Shown: positions 1 through 9,131, counted from the stretch's first letter. The stretch is 64,000 bases of DNA from Alcanivorax profundi (GCF_003597125.1 NZ_QYYA01000004.1:186001-250000); one strand, 5' to 3'. The notes: generated by a model from the sequence alone, not told the origin. A program made the numbers and translations.

Positions 1-891
1 CAACAACAACTGTGTCCGATCTGACAAGTCACCAGCATATGAGAGCTGCAAAGAGGCAGGAAGATCAATATCGGCCGAGCCTGAATAACTCCCGGGAGCA
101 ACAGGGTTCCCCCCCAAGGCGGACAAAAGTGCTCCCGCATCGCTAAAGGAGATATCACCCTCGACTTCGTAGCTCATCTCGGAGCGGTAAGCCACACCAA
201 AATGGTTGTTATCATCAGGACTGTAGGTCAGGCCAAGATTCCAGCCGATGGCATCATCATCACCCTCGAGACGGGTCGCCGCATTGCGAATATCCGCATC
301 AAGCGTCTGGTAATTGATACCGATGCCAACATTCAGATTGTCTGTCAGCTGGATCCCCAGGGAAGGATTGATATTTACCGTCTGCAGATCCGATTCCGTG
401 GCATAAAAGTCGCCAGCGGTGACCGTACCCAGCCCGGCAGGCGGCGGAGGCGTGAGATAGGCATTACCCCAACCACTCTCATACTCAATTTTGGTACCGA
501 ACGGGGAAACAATACTCAAACCAAAAGTCATCGTCTCGCTAATTGGCACCGCCAGAAACGCACTGCCCACGAAGGGCTCCACATCGTCAAAGTCGCCACT
601 CCCTTGTCCTACCTGGGGACCAAACAGAGACATACCGTCGGAGTCGGATTTGAAGGCAGTATCGACCCACACCTGATGCAGCGGGATAGAAATTTCGGTA
701 GCACGAAGTCCGGCTAGCGTCGCCGGGTTATACCATTGATTGGAAGCATTTTCGCTCAGCACTCCCGCACCTGCGTAAGCGGTACCCATGGCTGAAACAG
801 ATTGATAGGACACGGCAAAACCGCTGGCCATTACCTGACCTGACAGCAGCCCGATGGTGGATCCGACGATGAGAACGCCCGTTTTTTTCAT
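1..891 (-). CDS. fadL: FadL/OmpP1/TodX family outer membrane transporter, C-terminus cut by window edge
   Basis: This is the N-terminal 297 residues of an outer-membrane beta-barrel of the FadL family, which takes up long-chain fatty acids and other hydrophobic compounds. The start at 891 is preceded by a GGGAGAG ribosome site. Residues 1-22 form a signal peptide ending VMA. The mature protein opens with SGFAVSYQSVSAMGTAYAG and then carries the family NPA motif near residue 55 (WYNPATLAGL), typical of the hatch and first strands. The reading frame stays open to base 1. Alternating hydrophobic strands and Asp/Gly-rich turns follow. The neighbouring acyl-CoA dehydrogenase fits a role in fatty-acid or alkane use. 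The true substrate cannot be read from this part. Confidence 0.9.
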   Translation of the reverse strand, partial: MKKTGVLIVGSTIGLLSGQVMASGFAVSYQSVSAMGTAYAGAGVLSENASNQWYNPATLAGLRATEISIPLHQVWVDTAFKSDSDGMSLFGPQVGQGSGDFDDVEPFVGSAFLAVPISETMTFGLSIVSPFGTKIEYESGWGNAYLTPPPPAGLGTVTAGDFYATESDLQTVNINPSLGIQLTDNLNVGIGINYQTLDADIRNAATRLEGDDDAIGWNLGLTYSPDDNNHFGVAYRSEMSYEVEGDISFSDAGALLSALGGNPVAPGSYSGSADIDLPASLQLSYAGDLSDRTQLLL

Positions 892-955
892 TTTTGCTCT
901 CCCTCTTCCTGAAAGTAACTTCCTGAACGCAAGGTCATTCCTGGAACGCTCATTT

Positions 956-985
956 CTTATACCCAATACTGAGCGGATACAGCAA
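956..985 (-). promoter_or_regulatory. candidate sigma-70 promoter of the fadL-type gene
   Basis: On the minus strand a TATAAG -10 (956-961) and a TTGCTG -35 (980-985) are 18 bases apart, about 65 bases upstream of the fadL start. The -10 is good but the -35 matches only the TTG half, so this is a suggestion. No clear FadR-type operator was recognised. Confidence 0.3.
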
Positions 986-1102
986 CCTCGAGCGTATGCC
1001 CATCTTTTTGTCTTAAACAGGGCTTTTTTGTAAAAGATCCGCCGTTATGGTCAGGGAGCCGTCCCCCCTCAAGAAGCCATTGAAAACCCGGACCGGCAAC
1101 AC

Positions 1103-1128
1103 AAAAAAGGCTGCCGAAGCAGCCTTTT
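1103..1128 (-). terminator. rho-independent terminator of the acyl-CoA dehydrogenase gene
   Basis: A perfect 10-bp stem (AAAAGGCTGC with GCAGCCTTTT, 1105-1114 and 1119-1128) closes a CGAA tetraloop. On the minus strand it is followed by a run of T. It lies about 25 bases past the stop codon of the dehydrogenase. Confidence 0.85.
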
Positions 1129-1151
1129 ACTTGTGCAGGAGGACACTGGAA

Positions 1152-2297
1152 TCAGTCCGCCAATACTGCCTTGGCGATAATGGTCTTCATGATCTCGTTG
1201 GTACCGCCATAGATGCGCTGGACGCGGGAGTCAGCGAACATGCGGGCAATCGGGTATTCCCACATGTAACCGTAACCACCGTGCAGCTGCAGACACTCAT
1301 CAATCACTTCGCACTGAAGATCCGTAATGTAGTATTTACCGGCAGCAGCAGTAGGAATATCCAGCTCTTTCTTGAGGTGGAGTTCAAGACAGCGATCCAC
1401 ATAGGAACGAGCCACTTCCAGTTTCGTGTGCATCTCGGCAATTTTGAACTGGGTGTTCTGGAAGTCCGCAATGGATTTTCCAAACGCCTTACGCTCTTTC
1501 ACATACTGGATGGTCTGCTCCAGAGCTGATTCCGCCATGGCCAGGCCACCGATGGAGATACCCAGACGTTCCTGCGGCAGTTCTTTCATCAGGTAGATGA
1601 AGCCCATGCCTTCTTCACCGAGCAGGTTTTCGGCAGGCACCTTAACGTCCTGGAAGAACAGCTCGGAAGTGTCCTGGGCCTTCATGCCCACTTTCTTCAG
1701 ATTGGTGCCCTTCTCGAAGCCTTCTGAATCGCAATCCACCACGAACAGGCTGATACCTTTCGCGCCCTTGCTGGGATCAGTCTTGGCTACCACGATCACG
1801 ATGTCCGCGTTCTGACCGTTGGTGATAAAGGTCTTGGAGCCGTTCAGGACGTAGTGATCGCCCTGCTTTACCGCGGTGGTCTTCACGCCCTGCAGGTCGG
1901 AGCCCGCACCCGGCTCGGTCATGGCGATGGCGCCAATGCACTCACCGGTAACCATCTTCGGCAGGTACTTTTCTTTCAGGAATTCGCTACCGTTGTTCTG
2001 GATGTAAGGCGCCACGATCTCGGTGTGCAGACCCCAGCCGATACCGGTCAGACCGAGACGGGAAATCTCTTCGTTGATGACCACGCTGTACAGGAAGTCC
2101 GCTTCGATTCCACCGTACTGCTCTTTTACCATCGGGCACAGGAAGCCCTGCTCACCCGCTTTGAGCCAGATTTCACGGGGCACAACGCCTTGCTTTTCCC
2201 ACTCTTCATTGTTGGGAACGGCTTCAGCTTCGAGGAACTTGCGAACGGTATCGCGGAAGGTTTCGTGGTCGGAATTGAACAGCGTACGGGGGATCAT
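1152..2297 (-). CDS. acyl-CoA dehydrogenase (long-chain/isovaleryl-type active site)
   Basis: A 381-residue FAD-dependent acyl-CoA dehydrogenase that forms the trans-2 double bond of an acyl-CoA. The start MIPRTLF is chosen because GGAGAG lies just upstream; the frame extends further but without a better site. Visible signatures are MTEPGAGSD near 126-134 (FAD/substrate contact), the KERKAFGK region near 267-274 and QLHGGYGYM near 337-345. The C-terminal motif is IYGGTNEI (362-369) with Gly where medium/short-chain enzymes have the catalytic Glu. The base is probably Glu243 in LPQERL, as in mammalian LCAD and isovaleryl-CoA dehydrogenase. Sequence flavour is closest to LCAD (WEYPIA, YGGTNEIMK). 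It forms a monocistronic unit with its own terminator. Exact chain-length preference is not determinable. Confidence 0.93.
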   Translation of the reverse strand: MIPRTLFNSDHETFRDTVRKFLEAEAVPNNEEWEKQGVVPREIWLKAGEQGFLCPMVKEQYGGIEADFLYSVVINEEISRLGLTGIGWGLHTEIVAPYIQNNGSEFLKEKYLPKMVTGECIGAIAMTEPGAGSDLQGVKTTAVKQGDHYVLNGSKTFITNGQNADIVIVVAKTDPSKGAKGISLFVVDCDSEGFEKGTNLKKVGMKAQDTSELFFQDVKVPAENLLGEEGMGFIYLMKELPQERLGISIGGLAMAESALEQTIQYVKERKAFGKSIADFQNTQFKIAEMHTKLEVARSYVDRCLELHLKKELDIPTAAAGKYYITDLQCEVIDECLQLHGGYGYMWEYPIARMFADSRVQRIYGGTNEIMKTIIAKAVLAD

Positions 2298-2475
2298 GAA
2301 TCTCTCCGGTCTCGTGTTGGGGAAGTGGCCCCGAAACCGGAAATGGCCGGGGCACAGAATATCCCCATGATGTTCACTGATACTGCCATTGGGCAATGAC
2401 CGAATTGATCAATGCCTTTTCGCCCTGAGACATACGGCCAATAGTAGTGAACGCGTCGTGAGCAAGCTCCGGGGC

Positions 2476-3564
2476 TCAAGCCCGGTGTTCACGCCCAAGA
2501 TACTCCGACGACTGCATTTCCTGCAGACGGGAACGGGTACGTTCGAACTCGAAATCCAACCGCCCCCCGGCATAAATATCCTCAATAGGGGTTTCTGCCG
2601 TCATCACCAGTTTGACTGCCCGGTCGTAAAACTCATCGACCATGTTGATGAAGCGACGTGCCATGTCATCCTTGGCCGCCCCCATCTGTTCCACGTTGGC
2701 TACCAGAACGGTGTGAAATTCCCGGGCGATTTCGATGTAGTCAGTCTGGCTGCGAGGCCCATCGCACAGCGCCTTGAACTCAAACCAGACCACATCATCG
2801 GCACAGACCACCGTCGGAATCTTGCGCCCCTCAATTAATACATTGCCTGCATCACGGTGACGCGAATGATCGGGCTCCAGGGTATGAAAACGCTCGTGCA
2901 GATAGGCCTCTGCCGTTTCACCCAGCGGACAGTGATACAGCTCCGCCTGCTCCAGCAGCCTCAACCGGTAATCGGTGCCGCCATCCACATTCATCACCTG
3001 GGTATGCTGTTTGAGCAGGGCAATGGCTGGCAAGAAACGCGCTCGCTGAAGACCGTCACGATAAAGCCCATCGGGCTCAATATTGGAGGTCGCGACCAGA
3101 GTGACGCCATTGGCGAACAGTTCTTCCATTAACCCGGCCAGAATCATCGCATCTGTGATGTCGGTGACAAAGAACTCATCAAAACACAGCACCCGAGCCT
3201 GGCTGGCGAACTTCCGGGCAATGCTGATCAACGGATTCTTCTCGCCCTGCCGTTCCCGCATTTCACGGTGCACCTTCTGCATGAACCGGTGAAAGTGCAT
3301 GCGGCGCTTCTGATCAAAGGGTAACGACTCGAAGAACACATCCATCAGGTAGGTTTTGCCGCGCCCAACGCCCCCCCACATATACAGCCCCATCTGTGGA
3401 CGAGGCTTGCGAAAGCGCCCAAACAAGCCTCCTCCGGAGGGCTCCGCCAGCAAGCGATGATACAGATCATCCAGCGCTTCCACGGCCCGCAACTGGGCGG
3501 CATCCTGGAAGAAATCCTGGCGCTGAAGGTCGGCCTGATATTGCTCAAGAGGAGTCATAGTCAT
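2476..3564 (-). CDS. zapE: cell division protein ZapE (AFG1-like ATPase)
   Basis: A 362-residue P-loop ATPase of the AFG1/ZapE family, which associates with the Z-ring in E. coli and is related to the mitochondrial Lace1/Afg1 proteins. Walker A is GGVGRGKT (64-71) and Walker B is VLCFDEF (125-131), followed by VTDITDAM. The family sequences RMHFHRFM (88-95) and VATSN are present. Length is normal for the family. The start has two nearby ATGs (MTMTPL); no strong ribosome site separates them. The neighbouring zapG gene is another divisome-associated gene, though on the other strand with one gene between. Confidence 0.92.
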   Translation of the reverse strand: MTMTPLEQYQADLQRQDFFQDAAQLRAVEALDDLYHRLLAEPSGGGLFGRFRKPRPQMGLYMWGGVGRGKTYLMDVFFESLPFDQKRRMHFHRFMQKVHREMRERQGEKNPLISIARKFASQARVLCFDEFFVTDITDAMILAGLMEELFANGVTLVATSNIEPDGLYRDGLQRARFLPAIALLKQHTQVMNVDGGTDYRLRLLEQAELYHCPLGETAEAYLHERFHTLEPDHSRHRDAGNVLIEGRKIPTVVCADDVVWFEFKALCDGPRSQTDYIEIAREFHTVLVANVEQMGAAKDDMARRFINMVDEFYDRAVKLVMTAETPIEDIYAGGRLDFEFERTRSRLQEMQSSEYLGREHRA

Positions 3565-3634
3565 TGTGGCAGCAGGTGGAGCGGGCCAATGTAGCGCCGG
3601 GGCCCGGCGCTGACAAGCGGCAGCCGGCGTGTCG

Positions 3635-4270
3635 TTAACCGGATACTGGCAGGTGACTGGCCGCAGCTTCCTTCAGTTCCACCAACCGACCGTGGAAGAA
3701 GTGGCCGCAATCAGGGAAACGAATCAGATCCGGGGTCAACGGTGTTTGCTCGGCCCAGCGGAACACTTGCTCCGCCGGCACCACCTCATCGTCGTCACCC
3801 TGTACTACCGTCACGGGACAACCGGTGGTCTCGATATCGCTGAACGGATAATGGTGAACTGGCGGCGCCACTAGCAGCAAGGTACTGACGGGCATGCCAT
3901 TGGCATTGAGGATTTCAGCCCCCCGACAGGCGACAAAACTGCCAAACGAAAAGCCCGCCAGCCACAGGGGGGCCTGAGGGAACTGTTCGCGTAACCAGCT
4001 GTGAATCGCCAGCAAGTCTTCGGTTTCACCGATGCCATCGCTGTAAGCACCCTGACTGTCGCCCACCCCGCGAAAGTTGAAGCGCACTACCGCGCCCCCC
4101 TTGTCCCGGACCAGCCGCGTCAATGTGGTCACCACCTTGTTGTCCATGGTGCCACCAAACAAGGGATGAGGATGGCAGGCAATGGCAACAAAAGGTGGCG
4201 CATCGCTGCCCTGTTCGAAAACAGCTTCCAGTTGCCCACTCGGCCCTGCCAGCTGTAGCCGTTCAGCCAT
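3635..4270 (-). CDS. alpha/beta hydrolase, COG2945-type
   Basis: A 211-residue cytoplasmic alpha/beta hydrolase. The start at 4270 follows a strong GGAGGTGG site. The nucleophile elbow is GFSFG with Ser108. Asp161 lies in the QGDDDEVV turn, and His190 in the CGHFFHG motif completes the triad. The early HPHPLFGGTMDNKVV block (33-47) is typical of this family of small predicted hydrolases. No lid domain is present. The substrate is unknown. It is divergent from zapG across 115 bases that contain an inverted repeat. Confidence 0.85.
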   Translation of the reverse strand: MAERLQLAGPSGQLEAVFEQGSDAPPFVAIACHPHPLFGGTMDNKVVTTLTRLVRDKGGAVVRFNFRGVGDSQGAYSDGIGETEDLLAIHSWLREQFPQAPLWLAGFSFGSFVACRGAEILNANGMPVSTLLLVAPPVHHYPFSDIETTGCPVTVVQGDDDEVVPAEQVFRWAEQTPLTPDLIRFPDCGHFFHGRLVELKEAAASHLPVSG

Positions 4271-4347
4271 GTGCCACCTCCATCGATGAATTGTTACGAG
4301 TTGTCCCCTTGGCGACCTCGCGGCACTGTGCTGCAATAGTCCGCAGT

Positions 4348-4368
4348 TGTCGTCAAAGACTGACGACA
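4348..4368. promoter_or_regulatory. perfect inverted repeat in the zapG leader (stem-loop or operator)
   Basis: TGTCGTCA (4348-4355) and TGACGACA (4361-4368) form an 8-bp perfect inverted repeat with a five-base spacer. It ends 18 bases before the zapG start and directly precedes the AGGAG ribosome site. It could be a repressor operator or an mRNA hairpin; the sequence alone does not decide. Confidence 0.4.
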
Positions 4369-4385
4369 GTGTACAGGAGTATGCC

Positions 4386-4913
4386 ATGGATATGCTGACA
4401 ACCGGGGTATTGAGCTTTGCTGCCGGCGTCATTGTTGGAGCAGGCTTGCTGTTCTGGCTGTTACCGGCCCGCCGTCAGGCCGGGCAACTGATTCGTGACC
4501 GTGACGAGGCCCGTCAGGCACTGGAGCACTACCGCTCGCAAGTGGATGACCACTTCCTGCATACCGCAGAACTGGTCAACGATATGACCCAGGCCTACCG
4601 CACTGTCCATGAGCATCTTTCCAAAGGCGCCCAGGCACTGTGTTCCGAGGGAGGGCGCAAACGCGCAGCGGCCAAATCCCTGGATTCTGCCCCGAACCGT
4701 GACAATTCCGACCCGATCAACCCCCCACTGGACTACGCCCCCAGCGCCCAGGGAACGCTGGCCGAGGACTTCGGGCTGCGACGCAAACCGGAAGGCCCCT
4801 TCGAGCCTGTTGATGTAGACAACCCTACCCCTGACGCCATTGTTGAACCCCCTCGAGATTATGCCGAGGGCATGGACGACAACAACGAAGACAGCCCCCG
4901 CAAGGACAAGTAG
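4386..4913 (+). CDS. zapG: ZapG/YhcB family protein (DUF1043)
   Basis: A 175-residue inner-membrane protein of the YhcB/ZapG family, which in E. coli links the divisome, the elongasome and envelope synthesis. One N-terminal membrane helix (about residues 5-27, ending FWLLPARR) is followed by a charged helical, probably coiled-coil segment (about 28-80) and a disordered acidic tail rich in Pro, Asp and Asn. The ATG at 4386 is chosen over an upstream in-frame start because AGGAG lies six bases before it and it places the membrane helix at the N-terminus. Confidence 0.82.
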   Translation: MDMLTTGVLSFAAGVIVGAGLLFWLLPARRQAGQLIRDRDEARQALEHYRSQVDDHFLHTAELVNDMTQAYRTVHEHLSKGAQALCSEGGRKRAAAKSLDSAPNRDNSDPINPPLDYAPSAQGTLAEDFGLRRKPEGPFEPVDVDNPTPDAIVEPPRDYAEGMDDNNEDSPRKDK

Positions 4914-4972
4914 TTCCGACGCGAAAACGGATTGCGGGCAACCCTGCTTTGGGGCCGGCAATCCGCGCCAAC

Positions 4973-5848
4973 CTACGGAAGAAATGTCTCCGGCACCCGC
5001 ATCGGCACAGGCGCGTCATCGACAACAATCTCGGCGGGAAGATGCCCCGCGGGATCCCCATCCGCCTGCACCGGCTCTGCAGCCTGCTCACACTGGATAT
5101 GGACTTTTTCTGCCCGTAGCGAGGCGACCCCGTCCACCCGCTCCATTCGGCCCAGTAACAGGGCGCTCAGGCAACGCAGCAAGAACCGTACTCCCGGTTT
5201 CTGGAACAGCAGCACCTGTACCTGTGGACGCAGAATGTTCGCTTCCCGACTGAGCACAAAGCTGCCGCCATAATGGCGACCATTGGTCACGATCGCCGAG
5301 AAACAATCCAGCGGACGACCGTCCACAGTGACCCGGTATTGCCGTTCACCATAACGACGAATCTGTCCAAGCATGGCCAACACATATGCCAGCTTGCCAA
5401 AACGCTCCTTGATACCGAGATTGACCCCGTCTACTACCCAGGCGTCATAACCAATGCCACACATCATGATAAAACGGCGGCCATTCAGACGAGCCGGTGT
5501 CACTGACACACTTTTTCCACAGACCACCACCCGCGCTGCGGCTTCCGGCTTTTTCGGCAGGCCAAGCTCCCTGGCCAGCACGTTGGCGGTCCCGGTGGCG
5601 AACACGCCGAGCGCAACCCCGGGCGCCAGGCCATTGAGCACTTCATTGGTGGTGCCGTCACCGCCCACTGCCACGACACAATCGCCCTGATCCTCGAGCT
5701 CATTCAGGTAGCGCGTCGCGTCATTGGGCCCGGTGGTGTGATACAAGCGCACCCTTGCTCCCAGTTGCTCCAGCTCGGCCACAAAACGGCAAAGCAGTGC
5801 CTCCCGGCCACCCCCGGCCGCCGGGTTGTAGATAACGGTGATCTTCAT
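4973..5848 (-). CDS. diacylglycerol/lipid kinase family protein
   Basis: A 291-residue protein of the DagK/YegS/BmrU family, which phosphorylates diacylglycerol or related lipids with ATP. It has the NPAAGGG nucleotide loop (8-14), the diagnostic GGDGTTNE motif (62-69) and GTANVLA (86-92), with a C-terminal beta-sandwich domain as in YegS. It lies 32 bases downstream of the Nif3-type gene on the same strand and may be cotranscribed with it. The lipid substrate cannot be told from sequence. Confidence 0.88.
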   Translation of the reverse strand: MKITVIYNPAAGGGREALLCRFVAELEQLGARVRLYHTTGPNDATRYLNELEDQGDCVVAVGGDGTTNEVLNGLAPGVALGVFATGTANVLARELGLPKKPEAAARVVVCGKSVSVTPARLNGRRFIMMCGIGYDAWVVDGVNLGIKERFGKLAYVLAMLGQIRRYGERQYRVTVDGRPLDCFSAIVTNGRHYGGSFVLSREANILRPQVQVLLFQKPGVRFLLRCLSALLLGRMERVDGVASLRAEKVHIQCEQAAEPVQADGDPAGHLPAEIVVDDAPVPMRVPETFLP

Positions 5849-5880
5849 GTTGGAAAGGAAACCCTCGTACTGCTCCCGGT

Positions 5881-6636
5881 TCAGGCCGGGTTATCGATGT
5901 CGATAAAGGTGTGCTCAATGCCGTAATTGTCGCTGAGCCATTGCCCCAGCGCCATGACCCCATAACGCTCTGTGGCATGATGACCACAGGCAAAATAGTG
6001 AATGCCGGTCTCGCGGGCGAAATGGGTGGTAGGCTCGGAAATCTCGCCACTCAGGTAGGCATCCACGCCCTTGAGTTGCGCCTTTTCAATAAATCCCTGG
6101 GCACCGCCCGTGCACCAGCCAATGGTCTCAATCTCGTCGCCGGGATCCCCCACATGCAGAGGGGTACGCCCCAACACCGCTTCGGCATGGGCACTGAACT
6201 CTTCGGCAGACATGGGGCTATCCAGGCGACCGATGTTACCGACCGGAAGCGGCGAATCGTCCAGTCCGCCCTCGGTGATCAGCCCCAACCGGCGGGCCAG
6301 TTGCGCATTGTTGCCAAGGGTGGGATGGGCATCCAGCGGCAAGTGATAGGCAAACAGGTTGATATCGTGGCGCAGCAAGGTCTGCAAGCGCTGTTTTTTC
6401 ATGCCGCGGACTCGCTGATCTTCCCCTTTCCAGAAATAGCCATGATGGACCAGGATCGCATCCGCATCCTCGACAATAGCGGCATCAATCAGGGCCTGGC
6501 AGGCCGTCACGCCACTGACCACTCGCCGTATCTGCTCGCGTCCTTCCACCTGAAGCCCGTTGGGGCAGTAATCCTGAAAGCGGTCCGCGGCCAGTTCCTG
6601 GTCGAGCATGGACAACATGTAATCGCGCTTGAGCAT
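5881..6636 (-). CDS. Nif3-like dinuclear metal-centre protein (YbgI family)
   Basis: A 251-residue protein of the NIF3/YbgI family, which forms hexameric toroids with a dinuclear metal site and is sometimes annotated as type 2 GTP cyclohydrolase I. Metal ligands are visible as ILVHHGYFW (62-69), the HLPLDAHP block near 98-105 and ACGHHATERYG near the C-terminus. Length is standard. Its biochemical role in bacteria remains poorly defined. It is divergent from algW, a neighbour relation I recall from Pseudomonas. Confidence 0.9.
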   Translation of the reverse strand: MLKRDYMLSMLDQELAADRFQDYCPNGLQVEGREQIRRVVSGVTACQALIDAAIVEDADAILVHHGYFWKGEDQRVRGMKKQRLQTLLRHDINLFAYHLPLDAHPTLGNNAQLARRLGLITEGGLDDSPLPVGNIGRLDSPMSAEEFSAHAEAVLGRTPLHVGDPGDEIETIGWCTGGAQGFIEKAQLKGVDAYLSGEISEPTTHFARETGIHYFACGHHATERYGVMALGQWLSDNYGIEHTFIDIDNPA

Positions 6637-6819
6637 GACACCTACCGGAAAAGATCAACATTCCTGACCCTGGAGCCCCCTCTATCCCCCGAACGGCGGT
6701 AGAATTTCCACTCCACAGGCCCTACTATGCGCGCAGTTTACCTATCCGGGCCTGCACTTGTCTTGTCACCCGCCAAACGGGGCCGCAGCCAAGCCGAATC
6801 GCGCCGGAATACGCACACC

Positions 6820-7932
6820 ATGGGGGCACTGTCGGTGGTCAGAGTCTTTCGCTTTTTTGCCGGACCTATCTTTGCCGGGCTTGCCGTCGGTCTGGCTGTG
6901 CTGTGGTGGTATGAATGGGGTCCGAGCGCCCAGCCCGCACGCCACGACACCGGTGTTGCCAGCTATGCCGGCGCCGTCACCCATGCCGCTCCCGCGGTGG
7001 TTAACATCTTCACCAGTCAGGTCGTGACCAGCGACGACGATGCCGAATCACCTCTCTTCAATCGGTTCATGGAGCAACCCCGCCGGGAACGCGCGCTGAG
7101 CAGCCTGGGTTCCGGGGTCATTGTGGACGATGCCGGCTATGTTCTCACCAGCCATCACGTGATCCGCGATGCGGACGAAATCCTGGTAGCACTGCGCGAT
7201 GGTCGTGACGCACCGGCACGAGTCGTCGGGGCGGACCCGGAAACTGACCTAGCACTCTTGCACATCGCCCTGGAAAACCTGCCAGAGGTGGAGCTCAACG
7301 GTAACGGCCCGGTTCAGGTAGGCGACGTGGTACTCGCCATCGGCAACCCGCTGGGTGTCGGACAGACGGTGTCCATGGGTATTGTCAGTGCCACCGGTCG
7401 CAGCCATCTGGGCATTGCGACCTTCGAGAATTTTATCCAGACCGATGCAGCCATTAACCGGGGGAATTCCGGGGGCGCGCTGATTGATACCAACGGCCAT
7501 CTGATTGGCATCAACACCGCCATCCTCTCCGCTGACGGCTCCTGGCAGGGGATTGGCTTTGCCACTCCCGCCTCAATCGCCAAGGAAGTGATGAGCGACC
7601 TGATCGAACACGGCCGGGTTATTCGCGGCTATCTGGGCGTCACGGTACAGGACATCACCCCCTCGCTGGCCGACACCTTTGGTCTGGAGGAAGTGCGCGG
7701 AGGGCTGATTGCAGAGGTCGTCGTGGACAGCCCCGCCCACAAAGGGGGACTGCAGCCCGGGGACGTCCTGGTTGGCATCAACGACCAGCCCATGAAGGAT
7801 GGCTATGAGGCCATGAATCGCATCGCCGGGATGAAGCCCAATGCCGAGGTCACGTTGAATGTGGTCCGCAATCGCCAGCCCCTGGCTGTCGAGGTGGTGA
7901 TCGGAACACGCCCCCCTGCCGAGACCGAATAA
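6820..7932 (+). CDS. algW: AlgW/DegS family periplasmic serine protease
   Basis: A membrane-anchored trypsin-like protease with one PDZ domain. In the AlgW/DegS pathway it cuts the anti-sigma factor MucA/RseA to release the envelope-stress sigma factor. The N-terminal helix (about 13-31) anchors it. The catalytic triad is His113 (LTSHHVI), Asp143 (ETDLALL) and Ser217 (RGNSGGAL). A PDZ domain follows (about 271-365), and a single PDZ argues for AlgW/DegS rather than DegP/MucD. The start is uncertain. ATG at 6820 gives a DegS-like N-terminus, a GTG at 6835 would be even closer to AlgW, and the frame opens at 6727. None has a strong ribosome site. Confidence 0.88.
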   Translation: MGALSVVRVFRFFAGPIFAGLAVGLAVLWWYEWGPSAQPARHDTGVASYAGAVTHAAPAVVNIFTSQVVTSDDDAESPLFNRFMEQPRRERALSSLGSGVIVDDAGYVLTSHHVIRDADEILVALRDGRDAPARVVGADPETDLALLHIALENLPEVELNGNGPVQVGDVVLAIGNPLGVGQTVSMGIVSATGRSHLGIATFENFIQTDAAINRGNSGGALIDTNGHLIGINTAILSADGSWQGIGFATPASIAKEVMSDLIEHGRVIRGYLGVTVQDITPSLADTFGLEEVRGGLIAEVVVDSPAHKGGLQPGDVLVGINDQPMKDGYEAMNRIAGMKPNAEVTLNVVRNRQPLAVEVVIGTRPPAETE

Positions 7933-7942
7933 CCTCTGGATT

Positions 7943-7963
7943 ACGCCTTGCGGAGCAAGGCGT
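7943..7963. terminator. stem-loop between convergent algW and hisC
   Basis: A 9-bp perfect stem ACGCCTTGC/GCAAGGCGT with a GGA loop lies 10 bases after the algW stop and between convergent genes. There is no T-run, so it may stabilise message ends rather than act as an efficient intrinsic terminator. Confidence 0.45.
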
Positions 7964-8019
7964 GACCTGATGCGTCTCTTTGCCCGCAAGCGCGCCCTCA
8001 GGCCTTCAGGCTTACCGTC

Positions 8020-9093
8020 CTACAGCAGCGTATCCAGCGCTTCAATCAAGGCCTGATTTTGCTCCGGCGTGCCGACGGTAATGCGCAGATAGTCGGCGAT
8101 GCGTTCGGGCTTGCCGAAATGGCGCACGATTACGCCAAGCTCCCGCAGCCCGCTGGCCAGGCTTTCGCCACTGTGTTTCGGGTGACGGGTGAACAGGAAA
8201 TTGGCCGCAGAGGGCAGTCCTTCAAAACCGCGCTGGCTCAACGCCTCATCCAGCCACTCCCGTTGCTGGATCACCAGATCGCAGCCTTTTTCGAACCACT
8301 CCCGGTCGTCAAATGCCGCCTTGCCAGCGGCAATGGCCAGCCGGTCCATGGGGTAGGAATTGAAACTGTCCTTGATCCGGTTCAGCCCGTCGATCAGGGC
8401 CGCATCGCCCACCGCCAGACCGATACGCAGACCGGCCAGAGAACGGGATTTGGACAACGTCTGGGTCACCAGCAAATTCGGGTAGCGGTTGACCAGCGCA
8501 ATGGCCGTGTCACCCCCGAAATCGATGTAGGCTTCGTCCACCACCACCAGTGATTCCGTATTGGCTTGCAACAGGCGTTCAATATCGCGCAGAGGCAACA
8601 ACTGTCCGGTCGGCGCATTGGGATTCGGGAAGATAATCCCGCCATTGGGCTTGAGATAGTCGTCCACCGAAATGGCCAGCGCCTCGTTCAAGGGCACCGC
8701 GTCATACTCGATCTGGTATAACCCGCAATACACCTTGTAGAAGCTGTAGGTGATGTCCGGGAACAGCAGCGGCTTGTCCTGCTTGAAGAACCCCAGAAAC
8801 AGGTGCGCCAATACCTCATCGGAACCATTGCCGACAAAAACCTGATCACGGGTAATGCCGTAACCCTTATCCGCGTAGTACCCGGCGATGGCTTCCTTCA
8901 GCTGCCCGCTATCCGGATCCGGATACAACCGCAGACGCGCATCCGCCTGCTCCCGAATGGCCTCGATCACCCGGGGTGACGGGCCCAGCGGGTGCTCATT
9001 GGTATTCAGTTTGACCAGCTTGCTCATCGTCGGCTGCTCACCCGGCACGTAGGGCTCCAGCTGATGAACAAAGTCACTCCAGTATTTGCTCAT
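8020..9093 (-). CDS. hisC: histidinol-phosphate aminotransferase
   Basis: A 357-residue PLP-dependent fold-type I aminotransferase that converts imidazole acetol-phosphate and glutamate to histidinol-phosphate. It shows [11 protein letters not shown] near the start, FPNPNAPTG (substrate/PLP region), VVDEAYIDF with the PLP-binding Asp and Tyr, and [14 protein letters not shown] with the Schiff-base Lys. Length and motifs are typical of HisC. Location directly after hisD on the same strand confirms the histidine role. Confidence 0.96.
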   Translation of the reverse strand: MSKYWSDFVHQLEPYVPGEQPTMSKLVKLNTNEHPLGPSPRVIEAIREQADARLRLYPDPDSGQLKEAIAGYYADKGYGITRDQVFVGNGSDEVLAHLFLGFFKQDKPLLFPDITYSFYKVYCGLYQIEYDAVPLNEALAISVDDYLKPNGGIIFPNPNAPTGQLLPLRDIERLLQANTESLVVVDEAYIDFGGDTAIALVNRYPNLLVTQTLSKSRSLAGLRIGLAVGDAALIDGLNRIKDSFNSYPMDRLAIAAGKAAFDDREWFEKGCDLVIQQREWLDEALSQRGFEGLPSAANFLFTRHPKHSGESLASGLRELGVIVRHFGKPERIADYLRITVGTPEQNQALIEALDTLL

Positions 9094-9115
9094 AGTTTTT
9101 CCGTCCGACGTTGGA

Positions 9116-9131
9116 CGTCAGACGTCTGACG
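9116..9131. repeat. 16-bp perfect palindrome overlapping the hisD stop codon
   Basis: CGTCAGACGTCTGACG is a perfect palindrome. It covers the last codon and stop of hisD (TGA at 9118-9120) and sits within a denser GTCCGACG/GACGTC-rich patch (9102-9133) filling the hisD-hisC gap. A related GTCCGACG element lies after gatB. It looks like a dispersed intergenic palindrome that has supplied the hisD 3' end. Confidence 0.6.

Noticed and set aside
2298-2475. CCGGGCTTGAGCCCCGG-like hairpin near the end of zapE as a terminator
   Set aside because: The stem is short and imperfect, without a T-run; too weak to list as a feature.
6727-6819. An N-terminal extension of AlgW starting at 6727
   Set aside because: The extra 31 residues are polar and do not resemble AlgW/DegS N-termini, which begin just before the membrane helix; only a weak ribosome site precedes it.
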